NCBI GenBank assembly: GCA_025062195.1
Contig: JANXAS010000002.1
Location: 1-64,000 of the forward strand
Direction: 5' to 3'
Origin: Armatimonadota bacterium
GTDB lineage: Bacteria; Armatimonadota; Fervidibacteria; Fervidibacterales; Thermosaccharophagaceae
Length of the DNA: 64,000 nucleotides
Shown: piece by piece, positions 55,759-64,000 of the stretch
How positions within the stretch are numbered: position 1 is the stretch's first letter
Layout of the letters: each line of letters opens with the position of its first letter
Notes under the pieces: generated by a model
Told to the model about the DNA's origin: nothing
Database searches by the model: none
Seen by the model: only the letters and a program-made list of their open reading frames with translations
Made by a program: the position numbers and the translations under genes

Positions 55759-57976
55759 CCGTTCATATACAGCTGTAAAGCAAGCTCGCACGAGCTACAC
55801 ACCCGCTATAGCAAGTTGCATACGCCTCATTTTGTCAGTCCCGTTCGCTGTCATAGCGGCGCTCGTTGTCATAGCGCCACTTGTATGGTCATTTCCCGAG
55901 CTACCAACATTGGAGCTTCATCCGATGCGCACGCCATCAGCATTGAGCTTTCTCGTCCTCACCTTGGCGATCTTAGGGATTCTGGCGCATCTCCTCAGAA
56001 TGCGCCTTGGCATCGGTTCAAATGTAAGTTATGTTGACTCAGCCAATGTCGCCCTATTTGCATTTGTCATCCTCTGCGCCATAAGCTGTCTTGACTCAAT
56101 CTCGCTATGGGATAGCGCCATTGAGATGGTTAACACATTCTCATTTGCCGTCGCCTTTATTATCGCCTCACTGGCTGGAGCCAATTGGGCGCTGGTATTT
56201 CTCCTGGCGCTCCTGCTCGGCGTATACATTGAGGGCTTAATCTCGCTGCGAGAGTATTGCCTCTCCTATGCAGCTGGTCTCAAAGACTGGCGTGCATTCG
56301 GGACATTCCAAAATCCAAATCTGCTTGGCGGCTATATGGGAATGTGTATTCCGGTTGCCGTTGCACTCGCATTACATTTCAAGTGCGCATCGCTGAAGCT
56401 GATCTGCTGGCTGGTTGCTACAGTCTGTGCGCTATCGCTCGTGGTGAGTGGCTCAAAAGGGGCATTTGCAGCATTGCTTGTCTCGGCGGGTGCGTTTGCT
56501 TGGCTATCGATTAGACAGGCGCGCTTGAAGAGCACAATCGCCTTCGCGCTCACATCCGCATTTGCGTTGCTCCTCATTGTTGCCTTAATCCCAACGCTTC
56601 GTCACCGAATCGTTGCGGCATTTAGCGAGCAGGCTCATTCATGGTTGTTCAGGCTCTTTGTTTGGGGCGCTGCGGTAAATATAGCCCTTTCGCATCCAAT
56701 CAATGGAACCGGCATTGGCACATTCCATTTTGTTTATCCTCGCTTCACCGAGGTCGGACCGACATTTATGGCGCATAATGCGTTCCTTCAAATAGCCTCT
56801 GAGTGTGGCGTAACCGCGATGCTTACCTTTATTGCCTTTATAGGGCTATGCCTATTTAGCTCCGCGCAATTAGTTAAACGGTGCGAAGATGAATACCGGT
56901 GGCTTCGCATCGGCAGCTTTTGTGCCTGCATTTCTTTCATATCGCACAACCTCGTTGATTGCACTTGGTATGTCCCAGCAGCAAGGTTTGCCTTTGCACT
57001 CTTGCTTGCCTGCTGCATGACGAAATGCACACAGGCAGATGTTGGTGCAACGCATGCGTCCCACAAGCATGCGCATAGTGACAACAGGTTCGCTTTACCT
57101 GCGGGTTTAAGGATGCCAATCAAGATTGGCGTTGGCAGCTCAATCGCCGTTGTTGCCATCCTTGTTCCCTGCGCCTTTGTTTCGCTAAGCCACATTGTTG
57201 CCGTATCGCACGCTCTAACTGGACGCAATTCTGAAAGCATCCTATCAGCCATTGAGTCATTTGAAAGAGCAATTATATGGGAACCCTTTAACGCCCGTCA
57301 TAGAGTTGCCCTCGCCAATGCCTATTTAGCCCTCGCAAGGTATGAAGATGGCGGAAACCTGAAAAGAGCTTTAAGTGAGGCGCTAACCGCTGTCAGGCTT
57401 CAGCCGATGAGGGGGGCAAACTACCACACTCTGGCTAAGGTCTACATCGCCATTGGAAATCGCCCAAAGGCAATTGAAGCATACAGGTCGGCAATTGAGG
57501 TTAATCCGCATGATACCCTTGCTATGCTTGAACTCGGGCGGCTGCTTGAGCTGATGGATGACAAGCGCGGCGCAGTTAAGATGTATGAGCGCATCATCCA
57601 CTTAATGCGTTCACCATATGGGCAATACAGAGCTATTGATGCTCCAACGGATGTCAGCGTTGTTGCTGCAGCTGCCAACTTGGCGTCTTTAAAATTGCGC
57701 TGCGGTGCAGCCGGCAATGAACTACTAAAATTGAAAAGCGACCTGAAATTGGCTGCCAATCTTGGGGAGGCATACCTTGGCTTCTTTCACCCACAGATGA
57801 ATGAAGCTGTGGGCGCTAAAGTGGACGAAGTAAAGCGCTGGCTCGCACTTGTGTATGCATACCTTGCAGTGGTGGATGGGCATTTGGGGGAGACTGTGGA
57901 AGCTGAGAGGGCTAAGCGGAGGGCAATTGAGCTTAACCCGAGCATCAACCTTGATGAGCTTTTGGGGGGTGGCTAA
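55721..57976 (+). CDS. O-antigen ligase/polymerase-like protein with TPR tail
   Basis: A 751-residue membrane protein with about twelve helices (residues about 35-500). GTFQNPNLLGGYMGM and the periplasmic loop GTGIGTFHFVYPR followed by FMAHNAFLQIASECG are the Wzy_C/WaaL motifs that join or polymerise glycan chains. From about 530 there are tetratricopeptide repeats (LAKVYIAIGNRPKAIEAYRSA and a second unit). The start is probably TTG 55721, with GGAGG 7 bases before it; ATG 55727 is the alternative. It overlaps the end of the glycosyltransferase gene. Whether it acts on LPS or another glycan is open. Confidence 0.85.
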   Translation: MKMRSGGKGKRNSRSYTAVKQARTSYTPAIASCIRLILSVPFAVIAALVVIAPLVWSFPELPTLELHPMRTPSALSFLVLTLAILGILAHLLRMRLGIGSNVSYVDSANVALFAFVILCAISCLDSISLWDSAIEMVNTFSFAVAFIIASLAGANWALVFLLALLLGVYIEGLISLREYCLSYAAGLKDWRAFGTFQNPNLLGGYMGMCIPVAVALALHFKCASLKLICWLVATVCALSLVVSGSKGAFAALLVSAGAFAWLSIRQARLKSTIAFALTSAFALLLIVALIPTLRHRIVAAFSEQAHSWLFRLFVWGAAVNIALSHPINGTGIGTFHFVYPRFTEVGPTFMAHNAFLQIASECGVTAMLTFIAFIGLCLFSSAQLVKRCEDEYRWLRIGSFCACISFISHNLVDCTWYVPAARFAFALLLACCMTKCTQADVGATHASHKHAHSDNRFALPAGLRMPIKIGVGSSIAVVAILVPCAFVSLSHIVAVSHALTGRNSESILSAIESFERAIIWEPFNARHRVALANAYLALARYEDGGNLKRALSEALTAVRLQPMRGANYHTLAKVYIAIGNRPKAIEAYRSAIEVNPHDTLAMLELGRLLELMDDKRGAVKMYERIIHLMRSPYGQYRAIDAPTDVSVVAAAANLASLKLRCGAAGNELLKLKSDLKLAANLGEAYLGFFHPQMNEAVGAKVDEVKRWLALVYAYLAVVDGHLGETVEAERAKRRAIELNPSINLDELLGGG

Positions 57977-57979
57977 TTT

Positions 57980-58483
57980 ATGCCGGTGCGCCGCTCCAAA
58001 ATTAGCAGCGCAAGACGCAGCTTGACTGTGGCTGTATTTCACGGACCGAATCTAAATTTGCTTGGCTCCCGTGAGCCCTCAATTTACGGCTCGCTGAGCC
58101 TTGAAGAAATAAACCGCAGGTTGGAAGAGCTCGCCTGTGAACTTGGCATAGCTGTGCGCACATTCCAAAGCAATCATGAGGGCGAGCTGATTGACGCCAT
58201 TCACGAGGCGAGGAATTGGGCTGATGCCATCATCATCAACGCGGGCGCACTCACGCATTATTCAATTGCCCTTCATGATGCTCTGAGAGCTGTTGGGCTG
58301 CCAGTCATTGAGGTCCATTTGAGCAACATACATGCGAGGGAGCCCTTCAGGCACGTTTCAGTGATAGCTCCCATAGCTGTCGGGCAAATATGTGGCTTTG
58401 GCGTGCATAGTTATTTGCTCGCGCTGCGAGCAGCGGTCGCCATACTGACTGAGAGAGCTCAAGGCAAAGGTGATCAGGCATGA
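57980..58483 (+). CDS. aroQ: 3-dehydroquinate dehydratase, type II
   Basis: A 167-residue type II dehydroquinase of the shikimate pathway. [17 protein letters not shown] carries the catalytic tyrosine (Tyr36), [15 protein letters not shown] and [17 protein letters not shown] are the substrate loops, and [14 protein letters not shown] is the C-terminal motif. A GGGGGGTGG site lies before the ATG, 3 bases after the preceding stop. A 4-base ATGA overlap links it to the M24 peptidase. Confidence 0.96.
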   Translation: MPVRRSKISSARRSLTVAVFHGPNLNLLGSREPSIYGSLSLEEINRRLEELACELGIAVRTFQSNHEGELIDAIHEARNWADAIIINAGALTHYSIALHDALRAVGLPVIEVHLSNIHAREPFRHVSVIAPIAVGQICGFGVHSYLLALRAAVAILTERAQGKGDQA

Positions 58484-59577
58484 GCGCTCTTTTGCCGTAT
58501 GAGGAGAGGTTAAAAAAGCTGCAGGGTGAACTTCGGGCAGCTCGGATTGATGCCATGCTCATCACATATATGCCGAACATACGCTACCTCGTTGGGTTCA
58601 CAGGCACATCAGGCGTATTGCTCGTTGGCACTGGGGAATGTGTCTTCATAACCGATGGCAGATATGACGCGCAAGCACATAAAGAGGTGAAGGGGGCAAA
58701 AGTGAGCATAGCACCGCGCCGCAAAAGCTACTTTGATGTTGCAGCAAACTTGCTCAAGCGCTGGGGCATTAGTTCCATTGGCATTGAGTCAGAGCGGATG
58801 AGCGTAGCTCAATTTGAAAGGCTCAAGGGATTGCTTTATAAGGTCAGAGTGCGCAAGCTTGACGGCGTTGTTGAAAGAATGCGTTCTGTCAAAGACGAGG
58901 TTGAACTGCAGTTGATAAGGAGAGCTGCAGGAGTCGCTGACGCCGCATATGAGTATGCGCTCTCACTGATCCGTCCCGGAGTTAAAGAGCGTGAGGTTGC
59001 CCTTGAACTTGAAAGGTTCATCAAGTTGAGCGGTGCCGAAGATGTCTCATTTGACATCATCGTCGCGTCTGGCTATAGGAGCGCTATGGCGCATGGGGTT
59101 GCTTCGGACAAAGTAATTGAGTATGGCGATGTGGTCGTGCTTGACTTCGGGGCTGTATGCGATGGCTACCATTCCGATTTGACACGCACGGTAGCCATCG
59201 GGAAAGCCGACAGGAGGGGGCGCTCAATTTACGCTGCTGTGTATGAGGCGCAAATTGCAGCTATTGAGGCAGTGTGTTCCGGGAGGACAATGAAACAGGT
59301 TGAGGCAGCAGCGAGAAAAAAGTTGCGACTGAGCGGCTATGAACGCCAATTTAAGCACGGCATTGGGCATGGTGTCGGATTGGAAATTCACGAGTTGCCC
59401 AGCCCGAAGCAAAGCGATGGCGGATTAATGCAGGCTGGGTGTGTGGTGACGATTGAGCCGGGAGTTTACATTGAAGGTTTTTGCGGCGCGAGGATTGAGG
59501 ATATGGTTCTGGTAAAGCAAGATGGTTATGAGCTGCTTACGGCGGCTCAAAAGACAAGCGAGTTGTTAGTATTATGA
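58480..59577 (+). CDS. Xaa-Pro aminopeptidase/prolidase-type M24 peptidase
   Basis: A 365-residue creatinase/prolidase-fold metallopeptidase. The five metal ligands are Asp222 and Asp233 ([16 protein letters not shown]), His297 ([12 protein letters not shown]), Glu326 (IEPGVY) and Glu340 (RIEDMV). The N-terminal creatinase domain has [16 protein letters not shown]. It removes N-terminal residues before proline. The aroQ-pepP pairing is common in bacteria, often with efp next, which is absent here. Confidence 0.95.
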   Translation: MSALLPYEERLKKLQGELRAARIDAMLITYMPNIRYLVGFTGTSGVLLVGTGECVFITDGRYDAQAHKEVKGAKVSIAPRRKSYFDVAANLLKRWGISSIGIESERMSVAQFERLKGLLYKVRVRKLDGVVERMRSVKDEVELQLIRRAAGVADAAYEYALSLIRPGVKEREVALELERFIKLSGAEDVSFDIIVASGYRSAMAHGVASDKVIEYGDVVVLDFGAVCDGYHSDLTRTVAIGKADRRGRSIYAAVYEAQIAAIEAVCSGRTMKQVEAAARKKLRLSGYERQFKHGIGHGVGLEIHELPSPKQSDGGLMQAGCVVTIEPGVYIEGFCGARIEDMVLVKQDGYELLTAAQKTSELLVL

Positions 59578-59682
59578 AGTGCACAACTGTTTGCCATCGC
59601 AACCGTGTTGCAAGCGTTCAAATCTCAATGAATGAGTGCTTGTCAGCCTGTGCGTGCTTAAGCAGTCATGGGGGTGAGTGAG

Positions 59683-60537
59683 ATGGAGCGGGATATGCTT
59701 TTCTCACGGCGCAGGTTTATCGAAAGCGCGCTGCGCAGCGCTGCAGGGGCGACATTAGGTGGCGCCTTTGGGTTTGCGCTTTCGCACAGCGCAGTTGGCG
59801 GCGAGGCTAAAGACCCATATTGCGGCTTTAGGGTTGGGCTGCAAAGTTATTCTTTGCGCAAGTTCGGTGCAGAAGAAGCAGCTGCGATGGTCGCCCAATT
59901 ATCTCTCAAGTATGTTGAGGCGTATCCGGCTCACCTTCCGGCTCGCAAGGACATAATTGAGGATGCAAAGGCGGTGCTTGAAAGGCATGGCTTAAAGGTT
60001 GTTGCTTATGGCGTTGTTCGGCTGACCAAGGATGAGAAGGCTATGAGAAGTCTGTTTGAGTTTGCAAAGGCTATGGGGATTGAAGTGCTCTCAGCCGACC
60101 CAGACCCGGACAGCTTTGCACTGCTTGACAAACTCACCGAAGAATATGGGGTTGCCATTGGGATACACAATCATGGGCCTGGGCACAGATGGAATACCAT
60201 TGAGACAATGCGCAAGGCGATTGAAGGGCACGGTGTCAAAATTGGCATTTGCCTTGACACCGGACATTTGGCGAGGGCTGGCGATGACATAGTCAAAGCT
60301 GTTCATGTCTTCAAGGAAAGGCTTCACGGCGTCCATCTGAAGGATGTGGATGGAAACAAGCGGGATGTAATTGTTGGCATGGGTGTCCTTAACATCAAGG
60401 GCTTCTTCAAGGCGCTTAAAGAGGTCGGCTTCAAGGGTTACATCGCCCTTGAGTATGAGCTTGAACCGGACAACCCGCTTCCGGGGATAAGGAAGTCACT
60501 TGAGTTTATCCAAAAGGTGTGCGCCGAGTTAGTTTGA
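59683..60537 (+). CDS. Tat-exported sugar-phosphate isomerase/epimerase fold (AP endonuclease 2 family)
   Basis: A 284-residue TIM-barrel protein. The N-terminus has FSRRRFIESAL and a glycine-rich hydrophobic run, a Tat leader. The barrel shows the metal ligands of xylose isomerase-like enzymes: GIHNHGPGHRW, GICLDTGHLARAG, GVHLKDVDG and a final ALEYE. Such exported isomerases are frequent in Planctomycetota-like bacteria, with unknown sugar substrates. ATG 59683 is preceded by GGGGGTGAG; the ATG at 59668 overlaps that site. Confidence 0.88.
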   Translation: MERDMLFSRRRFIESALRSAAGATLGGAFGFALSHSAVGGEAKDPYCGFRVGLQSYSLRKFGAEEAAAMVAQLSLKYVEAYPAHLPARKDIIEDAKAVLERHGLKVVAYGVVRLTKDEKAMRSLFEFAKAMGIEVLSADPDPDSFALLDKLTEEYGVAIGIHNHGPGHRWNTIETMRKAIEGHGVKIGICLDTGHLARAGDDIVKAVHVFKERLHGVHLKDVDGNKRDVIVGMGVLNIKGFFKALKEVGFKGYIALEYELEPDNPLPGIRKSLEFIQKVCAELV

Positions 60538-60605
60538 CGAGTCAATGAGGCAAGCAAAGCTTTGCGTTGACATCTTCATTCTCCTATGGAGGTGGGCGGA
60601 GAAAA

Positions 60606-61583
60606 ATGAGGGGTGTCATTTTTTGTGTGATTGCATGTGCCGTCATCTTGGCTGTGTTTTCGGGTCGCTTTACATTTGCGCAATACGCAAAACCCGTCAA
60701 GGTGCCAATTCGCGGTGCGTGCCAGACATGCCACAAGGCGCATGCCGATGAGTGGTTAAAGTCAGCTCACGCGAGGGCTTGGATAAGCGAATTGTTCAAG
60801 GAGATGAGCGACAACTATGAGCGAGAGGAATGCCTTCATTGTCATGCGCCAGAACGGTTGCTTGACACCGGCTTTGGAAAAGAGCCGAAGTTGAGAGACC
60901 GCACAAGGGAAGGAGGGGTTGACTGCTCCGCATGCCATGCTGATTTAAAAGGCAGGATGCATGGTCCTTATGAGATTGAGCGGGAGTTCCATGAGAATGT
61001 GAAGAACGAGGAGATCGGCACAGTTGAGATGTGCGCAAGTTGCCATTACAAGTTCGGGACTGTGAGCGAATTTAAGGAAACAAAATGGGGCAAGGACCCA
61101 AAAGGATGTGTTGAGTGCCATATGCCGAAGGTTGAGCGCCCAATAGGGGAAATGCCATTGGTTGAGAAGAAATATCCGGTCAGGTTCTCACGGGTGCACA
61201 CATTCAGGAGCGTTGACGACATTGAGTTTGTCAAGGAATCGCTCAAGCTTGAGGCTGCAGTTGATGGCGACAAGCTCATAGTGAAGTTGAGCAGCATTAA
61301 TGTGGGTCATAAATTTCCGACAGGCTTCAATGTGAACGCTGCAGTCATTGATGTGTCCCTTCTCGATGGCGACAAGCAACTGCTCTCCTTCAAGCACTTA
61401 CTTTCTGACGAGCGCCCACAGGGAAAGGATACGCGCCTATTGCCCGAAGAGACGCTCACGCTCTCATATCCACTTGAAGGGAAGAAAGGGACTGCTGTTG
61501 TGCGCTTGCTTTATAAGCGCCCAAAGACATTGCCCGATGAGAAGGCTTTGGAGTTGCTCAAGGTTGAAGTGCCCGTCAAGTGA
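60606..61583 (+). CDS. Secreted pentaheme cytochrome c
   Basis: A 325-residue protein with a signal peptide (about 1-26). Five heme-binding sites are present: CQTCH, CLHCH, CSACH, CASCH and CVECH, all in residues 38-185. The C-terminal 130 residues form a beta-rich domain with VGHKFPTGFN, a motif shared by several multiheme cytochromes. It belongs to the cytochrome c554-like group and carries electrons in the periplasm or on the cell surface. GGCGGAG precedes the ATG; a better GGAGGTGG lies a little further upstream. The terminator hairpin begins at its last codons. Confidence 0.92.
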   Translation: MRGVIFCVIACAVILAVFSGRFTFAQYAKPVKVPIRGACQTCHKAHADEWLKSAHARAWISELFKEMSDNYEREECLHCHAPERLLDTGFGKEPKLRDRTREGGVDCSACHADLKGRMHGPYEIEREFHENVKNEEIGTVEMCASCHYKFGTVSEFKETKWGKDPKGCVECHMPKVERPIGEMPLVEKKYPVRFSRVHTFRSVDDIEFVKESLKLEAAVDGDKLIVKLSSINVGHKFPTGFNVNAAVIDVSLLDGDKQLLSFKHLLSDERPQGKDTRLLPEETLTLSYPLEGKKGTAVVRLLYKRPKTLPDEKALELLKVEVPVK

Positions 61584-61605
61584 GCCGCCAAATTAGGCTC
61601 ACTTG
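61577..61605. terminator. Bidirectional terminator hairpin
   Basis: CAAGTGAGCC and GGCTCACTTG form a perfect 10-bp stem around a 9-base loop. It overlaps the stop of the cytochrome gene and lies 26 bases from the stop of the convergent PHP gene. A T-run is short, so efficiency is uncertain. Confidence 0.65.
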
Positions 61606-61630
61606 CGATTGCCTCTTCTGATGGCTGCGC

Positions 61631-62557
61631 TCATTCAGCGATGATGCGCATCGGGTTTGTCCAAGCACAATTGCCTTCTCTGTCAGCGCACTCAATTCTT
61701 AGGAAGCGTTCGCCCCCGCGCAATTTGTAATGCGCCTCTGTTATTTCATCCTTCCCCACCGCCGTCCATCTCTCCCCCTTCCCGTTATCTGAGACGAAGG
61801 TGATGGTTTTGACGGATGATGTTTCAACATGCACCCACTCGCCCTCAAAGTGCACATTCATAAAATGTGGCCCCGTGCTTGAGTAGAAAAGTCCGTGTTG
61901 CAACGCTTCCAGAACATCTTTCATTGTTAGTTGGCGGCACTTGACCATTACCCAAGCGCCACAAATGTCAACTGGACGATGCTCATTGAAGTGATAGTGG
62001 GCATCATCCACAGCTACACCCCAAACGAAGCGCCCACGAAAAAGGAGGTCATCCCAGTGAGTTGTTGAGAAGCCTTTACCGATGGAGTGATGGCATGAGG
62101 TGTTAAATATCTCAATTGCAATGTATCCATCAAACGAAAGCATATCATGCACCGTCAACTGAGACCAGTATGGATGACAAAGAATTGCAACTCCGCCCAA
62201 TGAATGTATCTCCTTCACAAGCCTGCTTGGCGATATCTCCTTTGTCAACATGCCTTCCGGCTTCTCCCATTGCCTTTCAATCCCTATCGCAACGAAATGG
62301 AACTCAGTCCCAACTTCAGATACTCCAACGCTTATCTCTTCGCCGGGTATTAGCAGCATCTCGCAACTTTCCTTCTCATCAATCAGGGTCAATTTATTGT
62401 GATCTGTTATGGCGAGGAAATCATAGCCCGCTTCTGCATATCGTTTCACCACTTCGTGAGGCTCCAAGGCACCATCGCTGCGCTTTGTGTGAGTGTGCAA
62501 GTTGCCTTTAAACCAAACCCCATCGGATGCAAACGGATTTGGGAATTCAATCCGCAT
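61631..62557 (-). CDS. PHP-domain metal-dependent phosphoesterase
   Basis: A 308-residue PHP protein. HTHT (21-24) and TDHN (Asp52, His53) start the trinuclear metal site; Glu73 in GEEI, His128 in CHPYW and the DDAHYH motif (about 184-189) complete it. The last 70 residues are beta-rich. It resembles CehA/McbA-type PHP proteins. GAGGTGAG precedes the ATG. It is convergent with the cytochrome gene. It has no signal peptide, unlike the exported PHP protein at 8268-11300. Confidence 0.9.
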   Translation of the reverse strand: MRIEFPNPFASDGVWFKGNLHTHTKRSDGALEPHEVVKRYAEAGYDFLAITDHNKLTLIDEKESCEMLLIPGEEISVGVSEVGTEFHFVAIGIERQWEKPEGMLTKEISPSRLVKEIHSLGGVAILCHPYWSQLTVHDMLSFDGYIAIEIFNTSCHHSIGKGFSTTHWDDLLFRGRFVWGVAVDDAHYHFNEHRPVDICGAWVMVKCRQLTMKDVLEALQHGLFYSSTGPHFMNVHFEGEWVHVETSSVKTITFVSDNGKGERWTAVGKDEITEAHYKLRGGERFLRIECADREGNCAWTNPMRIIAE

Positions 62558-62736
62558 CCAATCTCACCTCGGCGCTCGTTTTGGCTGCAAGTCGAACTTA
62601 ACAGCTTGCAATCAATGAAGGAATTGTATCTTCATGCCATCTTGATGGCTCATGCGGCATAGTGTCTGTAGCGTGTCATTGAACCGAGCATGATGGGAGA
62701 CATCCAACGCATACAATTCAAAGGTGGTGTGTTCAG

Positions 62737-63291
62737 GTGAGCATCACAATTGCGTTGGTCGGCATCTTGTTCCTTCTGGTCTTTTGGGTTGTGTTTGTAT
62801 ACAACAGGCTTGTTCGGCTAAGCATGCTTGTTAACAATGCATGGTCAGATGTAGAGGTTCAACTTAAGCGCCGCCACGACTTGATACCTAACATTATTGA
62901 GGCTGTAAAGGGTTACATGAGCTACGAAAGAGCAACCCTTGAAAATGTTGTGCGAGTGCGAAGTCAAGCGGCATCGTCTTCTACGCCGGATCAAAGGGCT
63001 CAAGCAGAGGGCTTGCTCACGGCAGCGTTGCGGCAGCTGTTTGCGCTTGCGGAGGCATACCCGGATTTGAAAGCCAACCAAAGTTTTCTTGACCTGCAGG
63101 CGCAGCTCTCAGAGGTTGAAGAGCAAATTCAACTTGCGCGCCGATATTACAATGCTGTTGTGCGAGACTATAACACTGCAACACGCGTGTTCCCAAGCAA
63201 TATAGTTGCAGCGTTACTTGGCTTTAAAGAGCGACCATTCTTTGAGCTGCCGGATGAGCGCGAGCGCGAAGTGCCGCAGGTGCGGTTCTGA
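62737..63291 (+). CDS. LemA family protein
   Basis: A 184-residue LemA protein: an N-terminal membrane helix (about 2-22), then the helical bundle with NNAWSDVEVQLKRRHDLIPNI, a YYNAVVRDYNTATRVFPSN block and FKERPFFEL. It starts at GTG with AGGTGG upstream. The next gene on the strand is DUF2207, the usual partner. The role of the pair is not established. Confidence 0.93.
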   Translation: MSITIALVGILFLLVFWVVFVYNRLVRLSMLVNNAWSDVEVQLKRRHDLIPNIIEAVKGYMSYERATLENVVRVRSQAASSSTPDQRAQAEGLLTAALRQLFALAEAYPDLKANQSFLDLQAQLSEVEEQIQLARRYYNAVVRDYNTATRVFPSNIVAALLGFKERPFFELPDEREREVPQVRF

Positions 63292-63360
63292 TTTCGGTAA
63301 AGCTATAAAGCCGCAGTGTAAGCGTTGGCTTAGGTGTCAAGCCGCATCGGAGTGAACGCG

Positions 63361-64000
63361 ATGAAAATCGTGATAAGCGGTGCAGGTGAAGATGGCGTAA
63401 AGGGAAGAGCCGCTGTTAGGTGGCTCTTGTGGCTGTGGGTGGGTGTTCTTCTAAAATTTGAAGGCGCACTAAACCAATGTAGTGCTTGGGAAATTAAGAA
63501 GTTCGTCACAGACATAACGGTGCACAACGATGCGCACATAACTGTGTCGGAGCGGTTGAGGGTTGATTTTGGCAATGAGTTGCGCCACGGCATTTTCAGG
63601 ACGATACCATATCGCTATGAGCGCCATATGAAGGCACCCGCAGTCGGCATGATACCGTTGCCTTATAACTTGCACATCAAAGTTCATTCTGTAACCGATG
63701 GCTTGGGTGCGGGGTTGAAATACCGGGTCTCCCGCGGGAACGGTTACATTGAAATACGGATCGGCGATCCGATGGCGGTTGTTAGTGGTGTTCGGGATTA
63801 TGTCATCACCTACGATGTATGGCGCGCCATTATCAAGCAACCAAAACATGTTGAACTTTATTGGAATGCAACAGGGGATGAATGGCCTGTCCCGATAGGT
63901 GAAGCGATCGCAAGAGTGAAGTTGCCAAAAGGTGTTAATGGGCTTGATGAGCGTCTGGTGAAGGTGGCGTTTTACACCGGACCGTATGGCTCAACAGCAC
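63361..64000 (+). CDS. DUF2207 domain protein, cut by the window edge
   Basis: The first 213 codons of a longer frame, open to the end of the window. A signal or anchor segment (VRWLLWLWVGVLL) is followed by the DUF2207 domain: KFVTDITVHNDAHITVSERL and RHGIFRTIPYRY, then a YRVSRGNGYIEIRIGD strand and GVRDYVITYDV. The family usually has C-terminal membrane helices, lost here. A GGAGTGAAC site precedes the ATG. Pairing with LemA is typical. Confidence 0.88.
   Translation, partial: MKIVISGAGEDGVKGRAAVRWLLWLWVGVLLKFEGALNQCSAWEIKKFVTDITVHNDAHITVSERLRVDFGNELRHGIFRTIPYRYERHMKAPAVGMIPLPYNLHIKVHSVTDGLGAGLKYRVSRGNGYIEIRIGDPMAVVSGVRDYVITYDVWRAIIKQPKHVELYWNATGDEWPVPIGEAIARVKLPKGVNGLDERLVKVAFYTGPYGSTA

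Overview
The window looks like chromosome from a diderm, probably free-living bacterium. The diderm call rests on an LptD/OstA-like barrel protein, a PorV-like outer-membrane barrel, many exported enzymes (several with twin-arginine leaders) and a pseudopilin. The mix of Tat-exported sulfatases, a pseudopilin with a C-terminal DGH motif, a UPF0182 protein, LemA plus DUF2207 and an exported sugar-isomerase fold recalls Armatimonadota (Fervidibacteria-like) or Planctomycetota. I favour Armatimonadota, as inference only.

Layout. 1-6.9 kb: repeat-rich DNA with a patatin-like lipase, an SGNH hydrolase, a small HTH protein and a DUF4349 membrane protein. 6.95-11.3 kb: three exported proteins in a row (unknown, trypsin-like protease, beta-propeller plus PHP hydrolase). 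11.8-17.1 kb: an operon of three sulfatases and a methyltransferase with a Tat-like leader. 18-21.7 kb: a TIM-barrel/carbohydrate-binding protein and an iduronate-2-sulfatase-like enzyme. 22.9-36.1 kb, minus strand: the transcription/translation cluster rpmG, tRNA-Trp, secE, nusG, rplK, rplA, rplJ-rplL (one reading frame), rpoB, rpoC. 36.5-43 kb: an ADP-ribosylglycohydrolase-like protein, a pseudopilin and a UPF0182 protein. 43.3-46.3 kb: two outer-membrane proteins. 46.5-53.4 kb: an acyltransferase, a P1B-type ATPase fused to HflK, hflC, an unknown membrane protein and a solute-binding lipoprotein. 53.6-61.6 kb: rph, then Trm112-like, glycosyltransferase, O-antigen-ligase-like, aroQ, M24 peptidase, an exported isomerase fold and a pentaheme cytochrome. 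61.6-64 kb: a PHP hydrolase, LemA and the start of a DUF2207 protein cut by the window edge.

The most unusual items are: (1) ribosomal proteins L10 and L7/L12 read as one 320-residue frame, with a strong ribosome-binding site and ATG inside it at the L7/L12 boundary; (2) a heavy-metal P-type ATPase continuous with an HflK domain, directly followed by hflC; (3) a four-cysteine zinc-ribbon insertion in RpoB, and natural substitutions at two main rifamycin-contact positions; (4) a modular intergenic repeat family whose outer inverted ends enclose different cores; (5) a gene whose ribosome-binding site and leader point to an ATA start codon.

Part of the intergenic DNA is made of these repeats, and pieces of them occur in the rplL-rpoB and rpoB-rpoC spacers.
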